A DNA stretch of 11,954 nt from DASXPG01 sp035559335. Its GTDB lineage: Bacteria; Gemmatimonadota; Gemmatimonadetes; Gemmatimonadales; JACORV01. The notes under the pieces are model-generated. The model had not been told where the DNA came from and ran no database searches. It saw only the letters and a list, made by a program, of their open reading frames with translations. The stretch lies in the NCBI GenBank assembly GCA_035559335.1, contig DATMBH010000297.1:1-11954 (forward strand). The letters run 5' to 3'. The stretch's first letter is position 1; each line of letters starts with the position of its first letter. Position numbers and translations under genes: made by a program. Of this stretch, positions 6,754 through 11,954 are shown in pieces.

Positions 6754-7359
6754 TTACAACACCACGGTGACCGTGGCGCTCGGCTGCCCGGTGCCCGCCT
6801 TGTTCACGGCGAACACCCGGTAGTACAGCTCGACCCCGCGCGGCTGGCCGCTCGCGAGGTGCTCGGTGGTGGTGGCGATGCCGATGTCCTCCCACGGCGA
6901 TCCGTCGCGCCGCCGCTGGATCTTGTAGACCCCGGGCACGCCACCGTCCACCGGCGGCTTCCAGCGGAGAATGACCCAGGTGTCGCCCTCGCCGCCGATG
7001 CTGATGTCTCGCACCTCGCCGGGCGGCTGGAGCGGCGTGCCTTCGCGCCGCGGACTCCAGCCCAGCCGCTTGAGCCTCTCCGGCTCATCGCGGGCCGCGA
7101 ACTCGGCGTACTTGAGGTTGATCCGGAGGCTGTGCGCCAGCGCGGCCAGCGCATCGTCCTTGACGGCGTGCTGCTCCTGGGCCGCGGTGTCCGCGGCCAC
7201 CGCCGCCGCGTTAGCTCCGTTGAAGGCCTCGAGCTTGGCCCGCAACTCGGCCACAGGTACCGGCGGATTGGGAAAGTCGTCCGGCGCCTTTTCGAGACCT
7301 TCGATCACCAACAACCCCAGCGCGGCGATCTCGGCCTCGGTCTTGGGAAACTGCGACAT
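6754..7359 (-). CDS. Fibronectin type III domain protein
   Basis: A 201-residue protein in two parts. Residues 1-110 are mostly helical and Ala/Glu-rich (a likely coiled coil at about 45-80), ending in the motif LKRLGWSPRR. Residues 112-201 are a fibronectin type III domain: PGEVRDI start, strand-B Trp (VILRWKPP), YKIQRR in strand C, and YYRVFAVNKAGTGQPS near the end. No signal peptide or membrane segment is visible. FN3 domains bind proteins or polysaccharides; here the partner is unknown. To my recollection proteins with this same helical-plus-FN3 layout occur in many environmental bacteria, but I cannot confirm that here. The start is ATG 7359, because GGAGGT lies 5 bases upstream; the frame could extend to 7494 but those residues are Arg-rich and lack the domain. 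Confidence 0.85.
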   Translation of the reverse strand: MSQFPKTEAEIAALGLLVIEGLEKAPDDFPNPPVPVAELRAKLEAFNGANAAAVAADTAAQEQHAVKDDALAALAHSLRINLKYAEFAARDEPERLKRLGWSPRREGTPLQPPGEVRDISIGGEGDTWVILRWKPPVDGGVPGVYKIQRRRDGSPWEDIGIATTTEHLASGQPRGVELYYRVFAVNKAGTGQPSATVTVVL

Positions 7360-7364
7360 GCCAA

Positions 7365-7370
7365 ACCTCC
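7365..7370 (-). promoter_or_regulatory. Ribosome binding site of the FN3 gene
   Basis: GGAGGT on the minus strand, 5 bases before ATG 7359; it excludes the longer frame upstream. Confidence 0.75.
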
Positions 7371-7503
7371 GTGGAGTGGGAATTGAGAAAACACGATCTA
7401 CCAGCCTGCACTCGTCCTCCGCCCGCCGGCACAGCCGGGTGTCAGATCGGCGGGGACGGCGGCGAGCGGCGAACGCCTGCGGGGACGCCGGCAACGATCC
7501 GCC

Positions 7504-7840
7504 GTCAACTGACGGCGGGGTGATGTGAATTGACGGCGGGTTGGAGCAATTGACTTCGGGTCGAGGTCAATTGACGGCCCCATGATGTCAATTGACGGGA
7601 CCCCGCCGTCAATCGCCATTGGGTCGAAGTGGACTGCGCCGGGCCGCCGCAATTGACGGCTAAGCGTTTCCAATCGGAATCGCCCCGGCGCCAATTGACG
7701 GTAGGTCGTTGCCGATTGGAATCGGGCGGATGTCAATTGGCAGCGACCCGATTCCAATTGCGGCAGGGCGATGTCAATTGGAATCACCCCGTTGCAAATC
7801 GGCAGCGCCAGTTCGCAAGTGCCATTGCCACAATTAGTTA
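7504..7840. repeat. 21-bp periodic array of CAATTG palindromes
   Basis: About 16 CAATTG or degenerate copies, with the first base at roughly 7506, 7527, 7547, 7568, 7589, 7610, 7631 (degenerate), 7650, 7671, 7692, 7713, 7734, 7755, 7775, 7795 and 7816. Spacing is 21 bp, sometimes 20. The best units read GTCAATTGACGG, around a palindromic core TCAATTGA; the right half drifts to CAATTGGAATCG. At the left edge CCGCCGTC (7499-7506) and GACGGCGG (7511-7518) form a perfect 8-bp hairpin with a 4-base loop. The array fills the gap between the coiled-coil and FN3 genes. Open frames on both strands run through it with a 7-residue periodicity, as expected from the 21-bp unit, so I do not call them genes. 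Confidence 0.85.
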
Positions 7841-7864
7841 TCTGACTCTTGCTCAAGTAACCGT

Positions 7865-8581
7865 TCACGGTATCGCCCTCCCCGCCACGAGACCCACGCC
7901 CACGGCGCCGATCAGGCCCAGGGCCCGCCCCAGCCGGACCCGGGGCCTGGAAAGCTCGGCGATATGCCGTTCCGACAGCCCCTGGTAGGCCGCGTAGGCG
8001 ACTTGGTAACCGGTCTCATACGCGTGCGCGTTCGCGGCGACGAGCCGCCCGATGGAGTCCCCAAGGGCCGTGACGACCAGCCGCAGCGAGTCCACGGCGA
8101 GCAACTGGTCTTTCTGGGCGCGCCACGACTCGGCGTTGGCGTGATCAATCACGAAGGTCTCGGCGAACCAGGCGGGGACCATCAGGTACTCGATGCCGAC
8201 GGTATCCCCGCGGTCCAGCGGGACCCGTGTCAGGCCCCAGCCCGACGTTCCAAGCTCGGGGAACGTGGTCCGGAGTCGTTCCTGGAGGACCCCCACGGTG
8301 CGGATCTCGCGCACCGTGAGTTGAAACGCGGCGCGGCGGCGCTCCTGGAAGGCGACCGAGTCGCGCAGCGCGCTCGCCGTGGCGCTCACGCGGTCGCGTT
8401 CGATCGCCAGCGCGGCCCGTTGCCGCTCGCGTTCGGCGATCACCGCCAGGAGCGAGTCGCGCTCGCCGGCGAGCCAGGCCGCCTCGGCCCTGGCCCGGGC
8501 GATTGCCTTGCGGTTCTGGCGCGCGGAAATGAGCACGAGCGCGAGCGCGGCCACGGCGGCGAGGAACGCGAGGCTACGCAC
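7865..8581 (-). CDS. Membrane-anchored coiled-coil protein (spanin-like by context)
   Basis: A 238-residue protein. The N-terminal membrane segment (about residues 4-20, rich in Ala, Leu and Val) is followed by a long Arg/Glu/Ala coiled coil (21-90). A region with YLMVPAWFAETFVID (about 131-145) comes next, then a second helical stretch, and a C-terminal hydrophobic segment (about 215-235). The start is GTG 8581, with GGAGG 6 bases upstream; it overlaps the amidase gene by 8 bp. A membrane anchor plus coiled coil encoded directly after, and overlapping, a peptidoglycan amidase recalls the Rz/i-spanin of phage lysis cassettes. However, the protein is longer than most Rz proteins and has a second C-terminal membrane segment, which is unusual. 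No family is recognised from sequence alone. Confidence 0.8.
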   Translation of the reverse strand: MRSLAFLAAVAALALVLISARQNRKAIARARAEAAWLAGERDSLLAVIAERERQRAALAIERDRVSATASALRDSVAFQERRRAAFQLTVREIRTVGVLQERLRTTFPELGTSGWGLTRVPLDRGDTVGIEYLMVPAWFAETFVIDHANAESWRAQKDQLLAVDSLRLVVTALGDSIGRLVAANAHAYETGYQVAYAAYQGLSERHIAELSRPRVRLGRALGLIGAVGVGLVAGRAIP

Positions 8582-9551
8582 GCCACACCTCCAGCTCCTG
8601 CTCGGTGACGCGCATGAAACCCAGCGCGCGACCCAGGTGAATCACTTCGTCGCGATCGCCCTGGACCACGTCGTAGCCCACGCTGCGGCCGCCCGGCGCG
8701 GGCGTGGCCAGCTTCAGGTATACGTCGCGCCGCTCCAGCTCCATGAGCAGCGTCTTGACCAGGCTCCCCGCCGCCACGCTCATGCGATCCAAACGGCGCA
8801 TGTTTCGAGTGAACAGCGCCTCGACCTCGACGTCGGTCAGCGGTGTGGCGATGGCCGTGGCGAGCGGGGAAGGAGATATGGGTGTGGGTACGAGACCCGC
8901 GAGACGTTCGAGCGTGCGCCACAAGTCGGGATCGGGAGCCGGATCGCTCTTGTCGGACCGCACCATGGCGTGCCCGATCACGCCGTTGAACGAGCGCAGC
9001 GCGTCGCCGTAGTACAGGAACGGCTGCGCGGGATAGACGCGCGGAATGGAGAAGCGGGCGCACAGCTCGTCCACCAGACCGCCGAGGGCGGTGAGCTGCG
9101 CCGGCTCGTAGCGATCAAACCAGCGGAAGCCGCGGTAGGGCGTGCCGCAGTCGAGCGCTTCGTCAGGCGATTTCTCGAAATGCGGCGCCACGCGATCGTA
9201 GGCGTAGAGCCGGCCGTCGTGCTCCAGCAGGCCGCCTTCGCTCGCGATCTCGATGCCGATGAAGCGCCGCTCGAACGGGATGCGGTCGCTGCGGGCCCAG
9301 GAGAGACCGAACTGAAACGCCCAGCAGGCGGGATCGAACGCCTGGAAGATCGTGCCGTCGCGATCAATGACGAACGCGGTGGCGACGCGTTTGGGCTTGC
9401 CGCCGGCGGTCCGGTCGCGCCGCCACAGCATGAGCGTGGTGCGCGCCTTGTCGCACACGGTGTGGTGCAGCGCGATGCCGTTCTTCGCCTGCGGTTCGGC
9501 AAAGTATTCGTCGTCCGGCAGCCGCAGGCTGCGATCCACGTGCACGGCCAT
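8574..9551 (-). CDS. N-acetylmuramoyl-L-alanine amidase (Amidase_2 / PGRP fold)
   Basis: A 325-residue zinc amidase expected to cut the bond between MurNAc and L-alanine in peptidoglycan. Family landmarks: IALHHT (26-31, Zn ligand His29), VIDRDGTIFQAFD (61-73), FIGIEI (97-102, Glu101), and GHAMVRSDKSDPAPD (193-207) with Zn ligands His194 and Asp203 and catalytic-type Lys201, matching the AmpD/T7 lysozyme pattern. The C-terminal 100 residues (about 225-325) contain no recognised wall-binding domain; part is helical. There is no signal peptide, so export would need a holin-like route or lysis, as for phage endolysins. Start ATG 9551 has GGAG 7 bases upstream. It is the first gene of a cassette with the overlapping coiled-coil gene, and an ECF-type promoter candidate lies 33 bp upstream. 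A recycling amidase of AmpD type is an alternative reading. Confidence 0.9.
   Translation of the reverse strand: MAVHVDRSLRLPDDEYFAEPQAKNGIALHHTVCDKARTTLMLWRRDRTAGGKPKRVATAFVIDRDGTIFQAFDPACWAFQFGLSWARSDRIPFERRFIGIEIASEGGLLEHDGRLYAYDRVAPHFEKSPDEALDCGTPYRGFRWFDRYEPAQLTALGGLVDELCARFSIPRVYPAQPFLYYGDALRSFNGVIGHAMVRSDKSDPAPDPDLWRTLERLAGLVPTPISPSPLATAIATPLTDVEVEALFTRNMRRLDRMSVAAGSLVKTLLMELERRDVYLKLATPAPGGRSVGYDVVQGDRDEVIHLGRALGFMRVTEQELEVWRA
8588..8592 (-). promoter_or_regulatory. Ribosome binding site for the GTG start of the coiled-coil gene
   Basis: GGAGG on the minus strand, inside the 3' end of the amidase gene, 6 bases before GTG 8581. Confidence 0.65.
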
Positions 9552-9584
9552 GGGTCAGCTCCGTTTCGTCGGCCCCTACTCTTA

Positions 9585-9612
9585 CAAACGACGAAATCGG
9601 AAAACTGATTTC
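9585..9612 (-). promoter_or_regulatory. Candidate ECF-type promoter of the amidase operon
   Basis: On the minus strand, -35-like GAAATC (9607-9612), 16-bp spacer, then -10-like CGTTTG (9585-9590). The same spacing and similar boxes stand before the ECF sigma gene. Transcription would begin near 9577, giving a leader of about 26 bases that contains the amidase Shine-Dalgarno. GAAATC/GATTTC (9593-9612) and TTTCGTCG/CGACGAAA (9564-9571, 9589-9596) also form overlapping inverted repeats here. Confidence 0.5.
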
Positions 9613-9706
9613 ACGCGGCCGCTAAGCGATTGGTAGAAACGGAGTTGTAATCATGAGGAAAACTTGGAGTGTGGGCGTCACCCGCGCTCGCGTCGCCTTT
9701 GCCCTG

Positions 9707-9728
9707 TCCCACGCACCCCGGCGTGGAA
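9707..9728 (-). terminator. Weak hairpin after the sigma factor gene
   Basis: CCACGC (9709-9714) and GCGTGG (9721-9726) form a 6-bp stem with a 6-base loop, extendable on minus-strand RNA by one G-U and one U-A pair. It lies just downstream of the sigma gene stop, but no T tract follows, so termination here is uncertain. Confidence 0.25.
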
Positions 9729-9740
9729 TCCAGTGCGTCG

Positions 9741-10382
9741 CTAGGCCTGCGTTGCCGGACCGGGTGAGGCGTCCGTGCCGAGCCATGGCTGGAGCATCTC
9801 TCTCAGTTGCAACCGGGCGCGGCGGACGTTGGTCTTCACGGTTCCAGCGGGGAGCCCCTCGCTCCTGCTGATCTCTTCGAACGATCGCTCCTCGGCGACG
9901 TGCATGAGGAAGCAGCGGCGGTCGGTGCGGTCGAGCCGGCGCAGCGCGTGCTCGAGCGCGAAGCGGAACCGTCTCTCGTCCAGCTCACGGGCCGTGCTCG
10001 GGTCCGAGGTGGGGTTCGGCACCTGGAACCCGAGGGCCTTGAGCGCCTTGCCCGTGGTGGCATCGGGCGAGCCCCGCAGCGGCACGATGTCGGGGCGCCT
10101 GAGCTTGACGTAGTCGAGCGCGGCGTTCTTGCCGATCCTCGTAACCCAGGCCGGGAAACTCGTCCCCGGGCGATATGTGTCCAGCTTGGTGTGCGCCCGG
10201 AAGAACGCCTCCTGCGTCAGGTCCTCGGCGGCGTCCGGCTTCCGCACGATGGCGGTGATGAGGTGGCGCACGCGACTCTCGTAGCGGCGCATGAGCACGG
10301 CATACGCCTCGTCGTCGCCATCGCGCGCCCGGACGGCCAGGTCGTGGTCGGAGAGCCTGGTGACATCGGGAGAGGGGGTCAT
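9741..10382 (-). CDS. ECF-type RNA polymerase sigma factor
   Basis: A 213-residue alternative sigma factor that directs RNA polymerase to a specific promoter set. Sigma region 2 spans about residues 22-97 (ending in the DNA-melting and -10 contact stretch AWVTRIGKNAALDYVKLRR) and contains DAAEDLTQEAFFRAH, the core-binding helix. Region 4 spans about 141-195, with SFEEISRSEGLPAGTVKTNVRRARLQ as the -35-reading helix-turn-helix. The linker (98-140) is fairly long, and residues 115-130 are unlike typical ECFs. The start is ATG 10382: upstream codons run through the promoter element and encode low-complexity sequence. No anti-sigma gene follows it on this strand; the next gene downstream is the amidase. 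It may be regulated by its own promoter and perhaps by the local Ser/Thr kinase (a known theme for some ECFs; here inference). Confidence 0.93.
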   Translation of the reverse strand: MTPSPDVTRLSDHDLAVRARDGDDEAYAVLMRRYESRVRHLITAIVRKPDAAEDLTQEAFFRAHTKLDTYRPGTSFPAWVTRIGKNAALDYVKLRRPDIVPLRGSPDATTGKALKALGFQVPNPTSDPSTARELDERRFRFALEHALRRLDRTDRRCFLMHVAEERSFEEISRSEGLPAGTVKTNVRRARLQLREMLQPWLGTDASPGPATQA

Positions 10383-10390
10383 GGCGACCC

Positions 10391-10418
10391 GATACGATGA
10401 GGGCCGGCCAGAAGTTTC
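10391..10418 (-). promoter_or_regulatory. ECF-type promoter of the sigma gene, probably autoregulated
   Basis: On the minus strand, GAAACT (10413-10418; in full TGTGAAACTT), 16-bp spacer, then CGTATC (10391-10396). This matches the general ECF pattern of an AAC-containing -35 and a CGT-containing -10. Only 8 bases separate CGTATC from the ATG, so the transcript would be leaderless or nearly so. Confidence 0.6.
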
Positions 10419-10444
10419 ACAATGCAGGGGGGAGAGGCACGAGC

Positions 10445-10453
10445 GGGGGGGGG
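10445..10453. repeat. Run of nine G (plus strand) upstream of the sigma promoter
   Basis: A G9 homopolymer, with a G6 run at 10427-10432 closer to the promoter. On the minus strand it is a C tract 27-35 bp upstream of the -35 box. Such tracts are prone to slippage in cells and to miscalls in sequencing. Confidence 0.85.
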
Positions 10454-10540
10454 CGACGCTCAGTGGCGAGATAAGCCGGCTGGTCCCGGAGCGAGCCGCA
10501 GTGCGTAGGCGAGCGGAAGGACCACGCGGCTCGTGAGCCC

Positions 10541-11728
10541 TCAGCCCACCGCGAGCCACCCTTCCAGCGCCGCTATGTCCCCCTGCGACAGCCGACTGTG
10601 GGTGGGCAGCGTGGCGAGCCGCGCCGCAAGCTCGCGCGCACCGCTGAAATCCTCGTCCCGGTTCTTCACGCGCTCCTTGAACCCCGCGAGATCACACAGC
10701 GCCAGGGGATACCCGGCCGCGATCCCGAGCCGCGCCGCACGCCCTCCGATCGCACCGCGTGCTGCCCCGCGGAGCACGGGCAGTCGAAGGTAGCCGGGAC
10801 TCGCTCCATCCACGCTCTCGACCACGCGCACCTTCTCACTCGCCCGCGCGGCGGCCAGAAGCCGTGTTCCATTTGCCTTGCGCAGCTCGGTCTCGCGCTC
10901 GAGCAACTCGCACGTGCGCCACGCGGCGCCCACGCTCGCCCGCGACGCCGCGCGCGGCTCGCTCGCTGGGCGATAGATCGTTTCCCCGAGGTGGAGAAAC
11001 GGCAGCGACGCCGGGAGACCATACAGCGACGGCTGACCGAGCAGCAGCTGCGCGCCGAGCCGCGCCACGTCGGCCATGCCGCGAGATCCGGGTGCCATCG
11101 CGTGCCTGGCCCGGGCCACGATCGCGGCCCCGCGCTCGTCGTGCGCGAGCAGCGCCCCGCCGCTTCCTCCCGTCCACCCCTTCCCTCTCCCGAGACTCAG
11201 CACGCTCACCGAGCCGAAGCTCGCGAGCGGCACGCCGCGCAACGTGGCCCCGATCCCCTGAGCCGCATCCTCGATCACCAGCGCCCCCGCCGCGCCAGCG
11301 AGACGCGCAACGGCGTCCACGTCCACGGGCTGGCCGTACAGGTGGGCTACCACGACGGACGAGACGCCGCGCTCCAGCGCGCGTTCGAGCGACTCAGGCC
11401 GCGGCGCGAGGGTCCGCGGATCGAGATCGTACAACGCGACCGGCACGTCCGCGCCATCGGCGGCGGTCGCGACGTCGTAGCAGCAGTAGGCCGGGAGCGC
11501 CGTGGCCAGTGCCGGGCGGAGACTCGCTGCCCCGGCGATGGCCAGGCGCAACGCGGAGGTGCCCGAGTCCGTGAGGAGAACGTCGCTCGCGCCGAATCCG
11601 CGCGAGAGATACGCGACCAGCGCTTCCCGAGCGGCGCGAGCCCTGCCGGATGACAAAGCGCTGGCAGCGCCCGCCAGGACCGCGTCGAGCGTGATGGGCG
11701 AGTAGACCGGAAGCTGACGCCTAAGCAC
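10541..11728 (-). CDS. DegT/DnrJ/EryC1/StrS-family PLP aminotransferase
   Basis: A 395-residue fold-type I PLP enzyme of the family that usually makes amino sugars for surface polysaccharides or antibiotics. Landmarks: TDSGTSALRLAI (53-64, cofactor phosphate-binding loop), VVAHLYGQPVD (126-136), VIEDAAQGIGATLRG (151-165, with PLP-contacting Asp154 and Gln157), and SLGRGKGWTGGSGG (178-191), in which Lys183 is the likely Schiff-base lysine. The core is complete. Many members act as sugar 3- or 4-aminotransferases, but the substrate cannot be told; a non-sugar substrate is possible. The start is GTG 11728, the only start codon before an in-frame stop upstream, with no Shine-Dalgarno. The first five codons lie inside the left arm of the terminal inverted repeat. 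The stop is 158 bp before the sigma gene, so the two are probably separate units. Confidence 0.88.
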   Translation of the reverse strand: MLRRQLPVYSPITLDAVLAGAASALSSGRARAAREALVAYLSRGFGASDVLLTDSGTSALRLAIAGAASLRPALATALPAYCCYDVATAADGADVPVALYDLDPRTLAPRPESLERALERGVSSVVVAHLYGQPVDVDAVARLAGAAGALVIEDAAQGIGATLRGVPLASFGSVSVLSLGRGKGWTGGSGGALLAHDERGAAIVARARHAMAPGSRGMADVARLGAQLLLGQPSLYGLPASLPFLHLGETIYRPASEPRAASRASVGAAWRTCELLERETELRKANGTRLLAAARASEKVRVVESVDGASPGYLRLPVLRGAARGAIGGRAARLGIAAGYPLALCDLAGFKERVKNRDEDFSGARELAARLATLPTHSRLSQGDIAALEGWLAVG

Positions 11729-11790
11729 CGGGGCTAGGGGCGACGCCTAGCGTTGGGGCGAGTCGAGCGAGAACGAGGCCCTCCGGGCGC
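11712..11790. repeat. Left arm of a 79-bp inverted repeat
   Basis: Nearly identical, in reverse complement, to 11876-11954; differences lie at three places only (one base near the outer end, then two small clusters near the inner end). It covers the first codons and the upstream region of the aminotransferase gene. Confidence 0.92.
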
Positions 11791-11875
11791 TGGCGTGCTC
11801 GGCGGACTCGACGGCCTCCCGGTGGGCATCACCGCGCGATCCAGGGCGTCGCCGCCGTGACCGCCGGCACGCAAC
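11791..11875. other. Spacer between the inverted-repeat arms
   Basis: An 85-bp spacer. Pairing partly continues inward (GCGTGC then CGGCGG on the left, against GCCGGCACGC on the right) before it breaks down. I see no gene and no convincing promoter; it would have to hold the promoters for both directions if both copies are expressed. Confidence 0.5.
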
Positions 11876-11954
11876 GCGCCCTGCGGGCCTCATCCTCGCT
11901 CGACTCGCCCCAACGCTAGGCGTCGCCCCTAGCCCCGGTGCTTAGGCGCCAGCT
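11876..11954. repeat. Right arm of the 79-bp inverted repeat, reaching the window end
   Basis: Reverse complement of 11712-11790 with a few mismatches. It is cut by the end of the window, so the repeat may be longer. Confidence 0.9.
11938..11954 (+). CDS. Possible 5' end of a divergent second aminotransferase copy
   Basis: GTG CTT AGG CGC CAG CT on the plus strand would encode V-L-R-R-Q-L, the same as the first residues of the minus-strand aminotransferase. The single coding difference is synonymous (CGC against CGT). Only five full codons are visible, so this rests on the inverted repeat alone. A duplicated upstream region without a full gene, or an assembly fold-back, remains possible. Confidence 0.4.

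Noticed and set aside
7504..7840. CRISPR array
   Set aside because: The repeated unit is a 6-12 bp palindrome every 21 bp with no 25-35 bp repeats, no unique spacers of standard length and no cas genes.
8379..9608. 409-residue plus-strand open frame opposite the amidase
   Set aside because: It mirrors an amidase with intact zinc ligands and a proper ribosome binding site; the product has no recognisable domain and biased composition.
9564..9612. Attenuator formed by two overlapping hairpins before the amidase
   Set aside because: The inverted repeats coincide with the candidate promoter boxes, so most of the sequence would not be transcribed if that promoter is used.
10598..11653. 351-residue plus-strand open frame opposite the aminotransferase
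   Set aside because: An Arg/Ala-rich shadow of the aminotransferase gene with no family motif.
11712..11954. Integron attC site or transposon terminal repeats
   Set aside because: The GTTGGGG and CCCCAAC boxes are in the opposite order to attC ends and fail the RYYYAAC/GTTRRRY pattern. The arms include coding sequence of the aminotransferase and no transposase is present, so a gene duplication explains them better.
1..11954. tRNA or rRNA genes
   Set aside because: I saw no cloverleaf or ribosomal RNA signature when reading either strand, although no covariance search could be run.

Overview
The window is a GC-rich stretch of bacterial DNA in which every confident gene lies on the minus strand. 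A possible exception is a gene entering on the plus strand at the extreme right end. The style fits a soil or sediment bacterium: an ECF sigma factor with a TGAAAC/CGTAT-type promoter, a membrane-anchored Ser/Thr kinase, and a compact DegT-family aminotransferase. Gemmatimonadota or a similar phylum is my best guess, but this is an inference from gene style only. The left 2.8 kb looks visibly less GC-rich than the kinase and aminotransferase regions, so it may have a different history.

Left region (1-3894): a biosynthetic operon read right to left, consisting of acyl carrier protein (ACP), GNAT-like acyltransferase, formyltransferase-family enzyme, second ACP, and ketoacyl-ACP synthase III (cut by the window edge). 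Three of its four junctions are 4-bp ATGA stop/start overlaps. A separate upstream gene encodes a Sfp-type phosphopantetheinyl transferase that could activate both ACPs. The set suggests ACP-tethered assembly of a small acyl product with a formyl or formyl-like transfer step. No standard pathway with exactly this set comes to mind.

Middle region (4158-9551): read right to left, an Amidase_2 (N-acetylmuramoyl-L-alanine amidase) without a signal peptide, a membrane-anchored coiled-coil protein overlapping it, a 21-bp periodic CAATTG repeat array, a fibronectin type III protein, a possible 59-residue protein, a small three-helix membrane protein, an 11-copy heptanucleotide repeat, and a membrane-bound Ser/Thr kinase. 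Amidase, coiled coil and small membrane protein resemble endolysin, spanin and holin of a phage lysis cassette, but no phage structural genes are present.

Right region (9741-11954): an ECF sigma factor, then (further upstream) a DegT/DnrJ/EryC1/StrS-family PLP aminotransferase. A promoter-like element (GAAACT, 16 bp, CGTATC) sits just before the sigma gene. A close relative (GAAATC, 16 bp, CGTTTG) lies before the amidase, which suggests that the sigma factor controls itself and the lysis-like cassette. The window ends in a near-perfect inverted repeat of 79-bp arms. Its right arm re-encodes the first five codons of the aminotransferase on the plus strand with one synonymous change, so a divergent second copy probably begins there.
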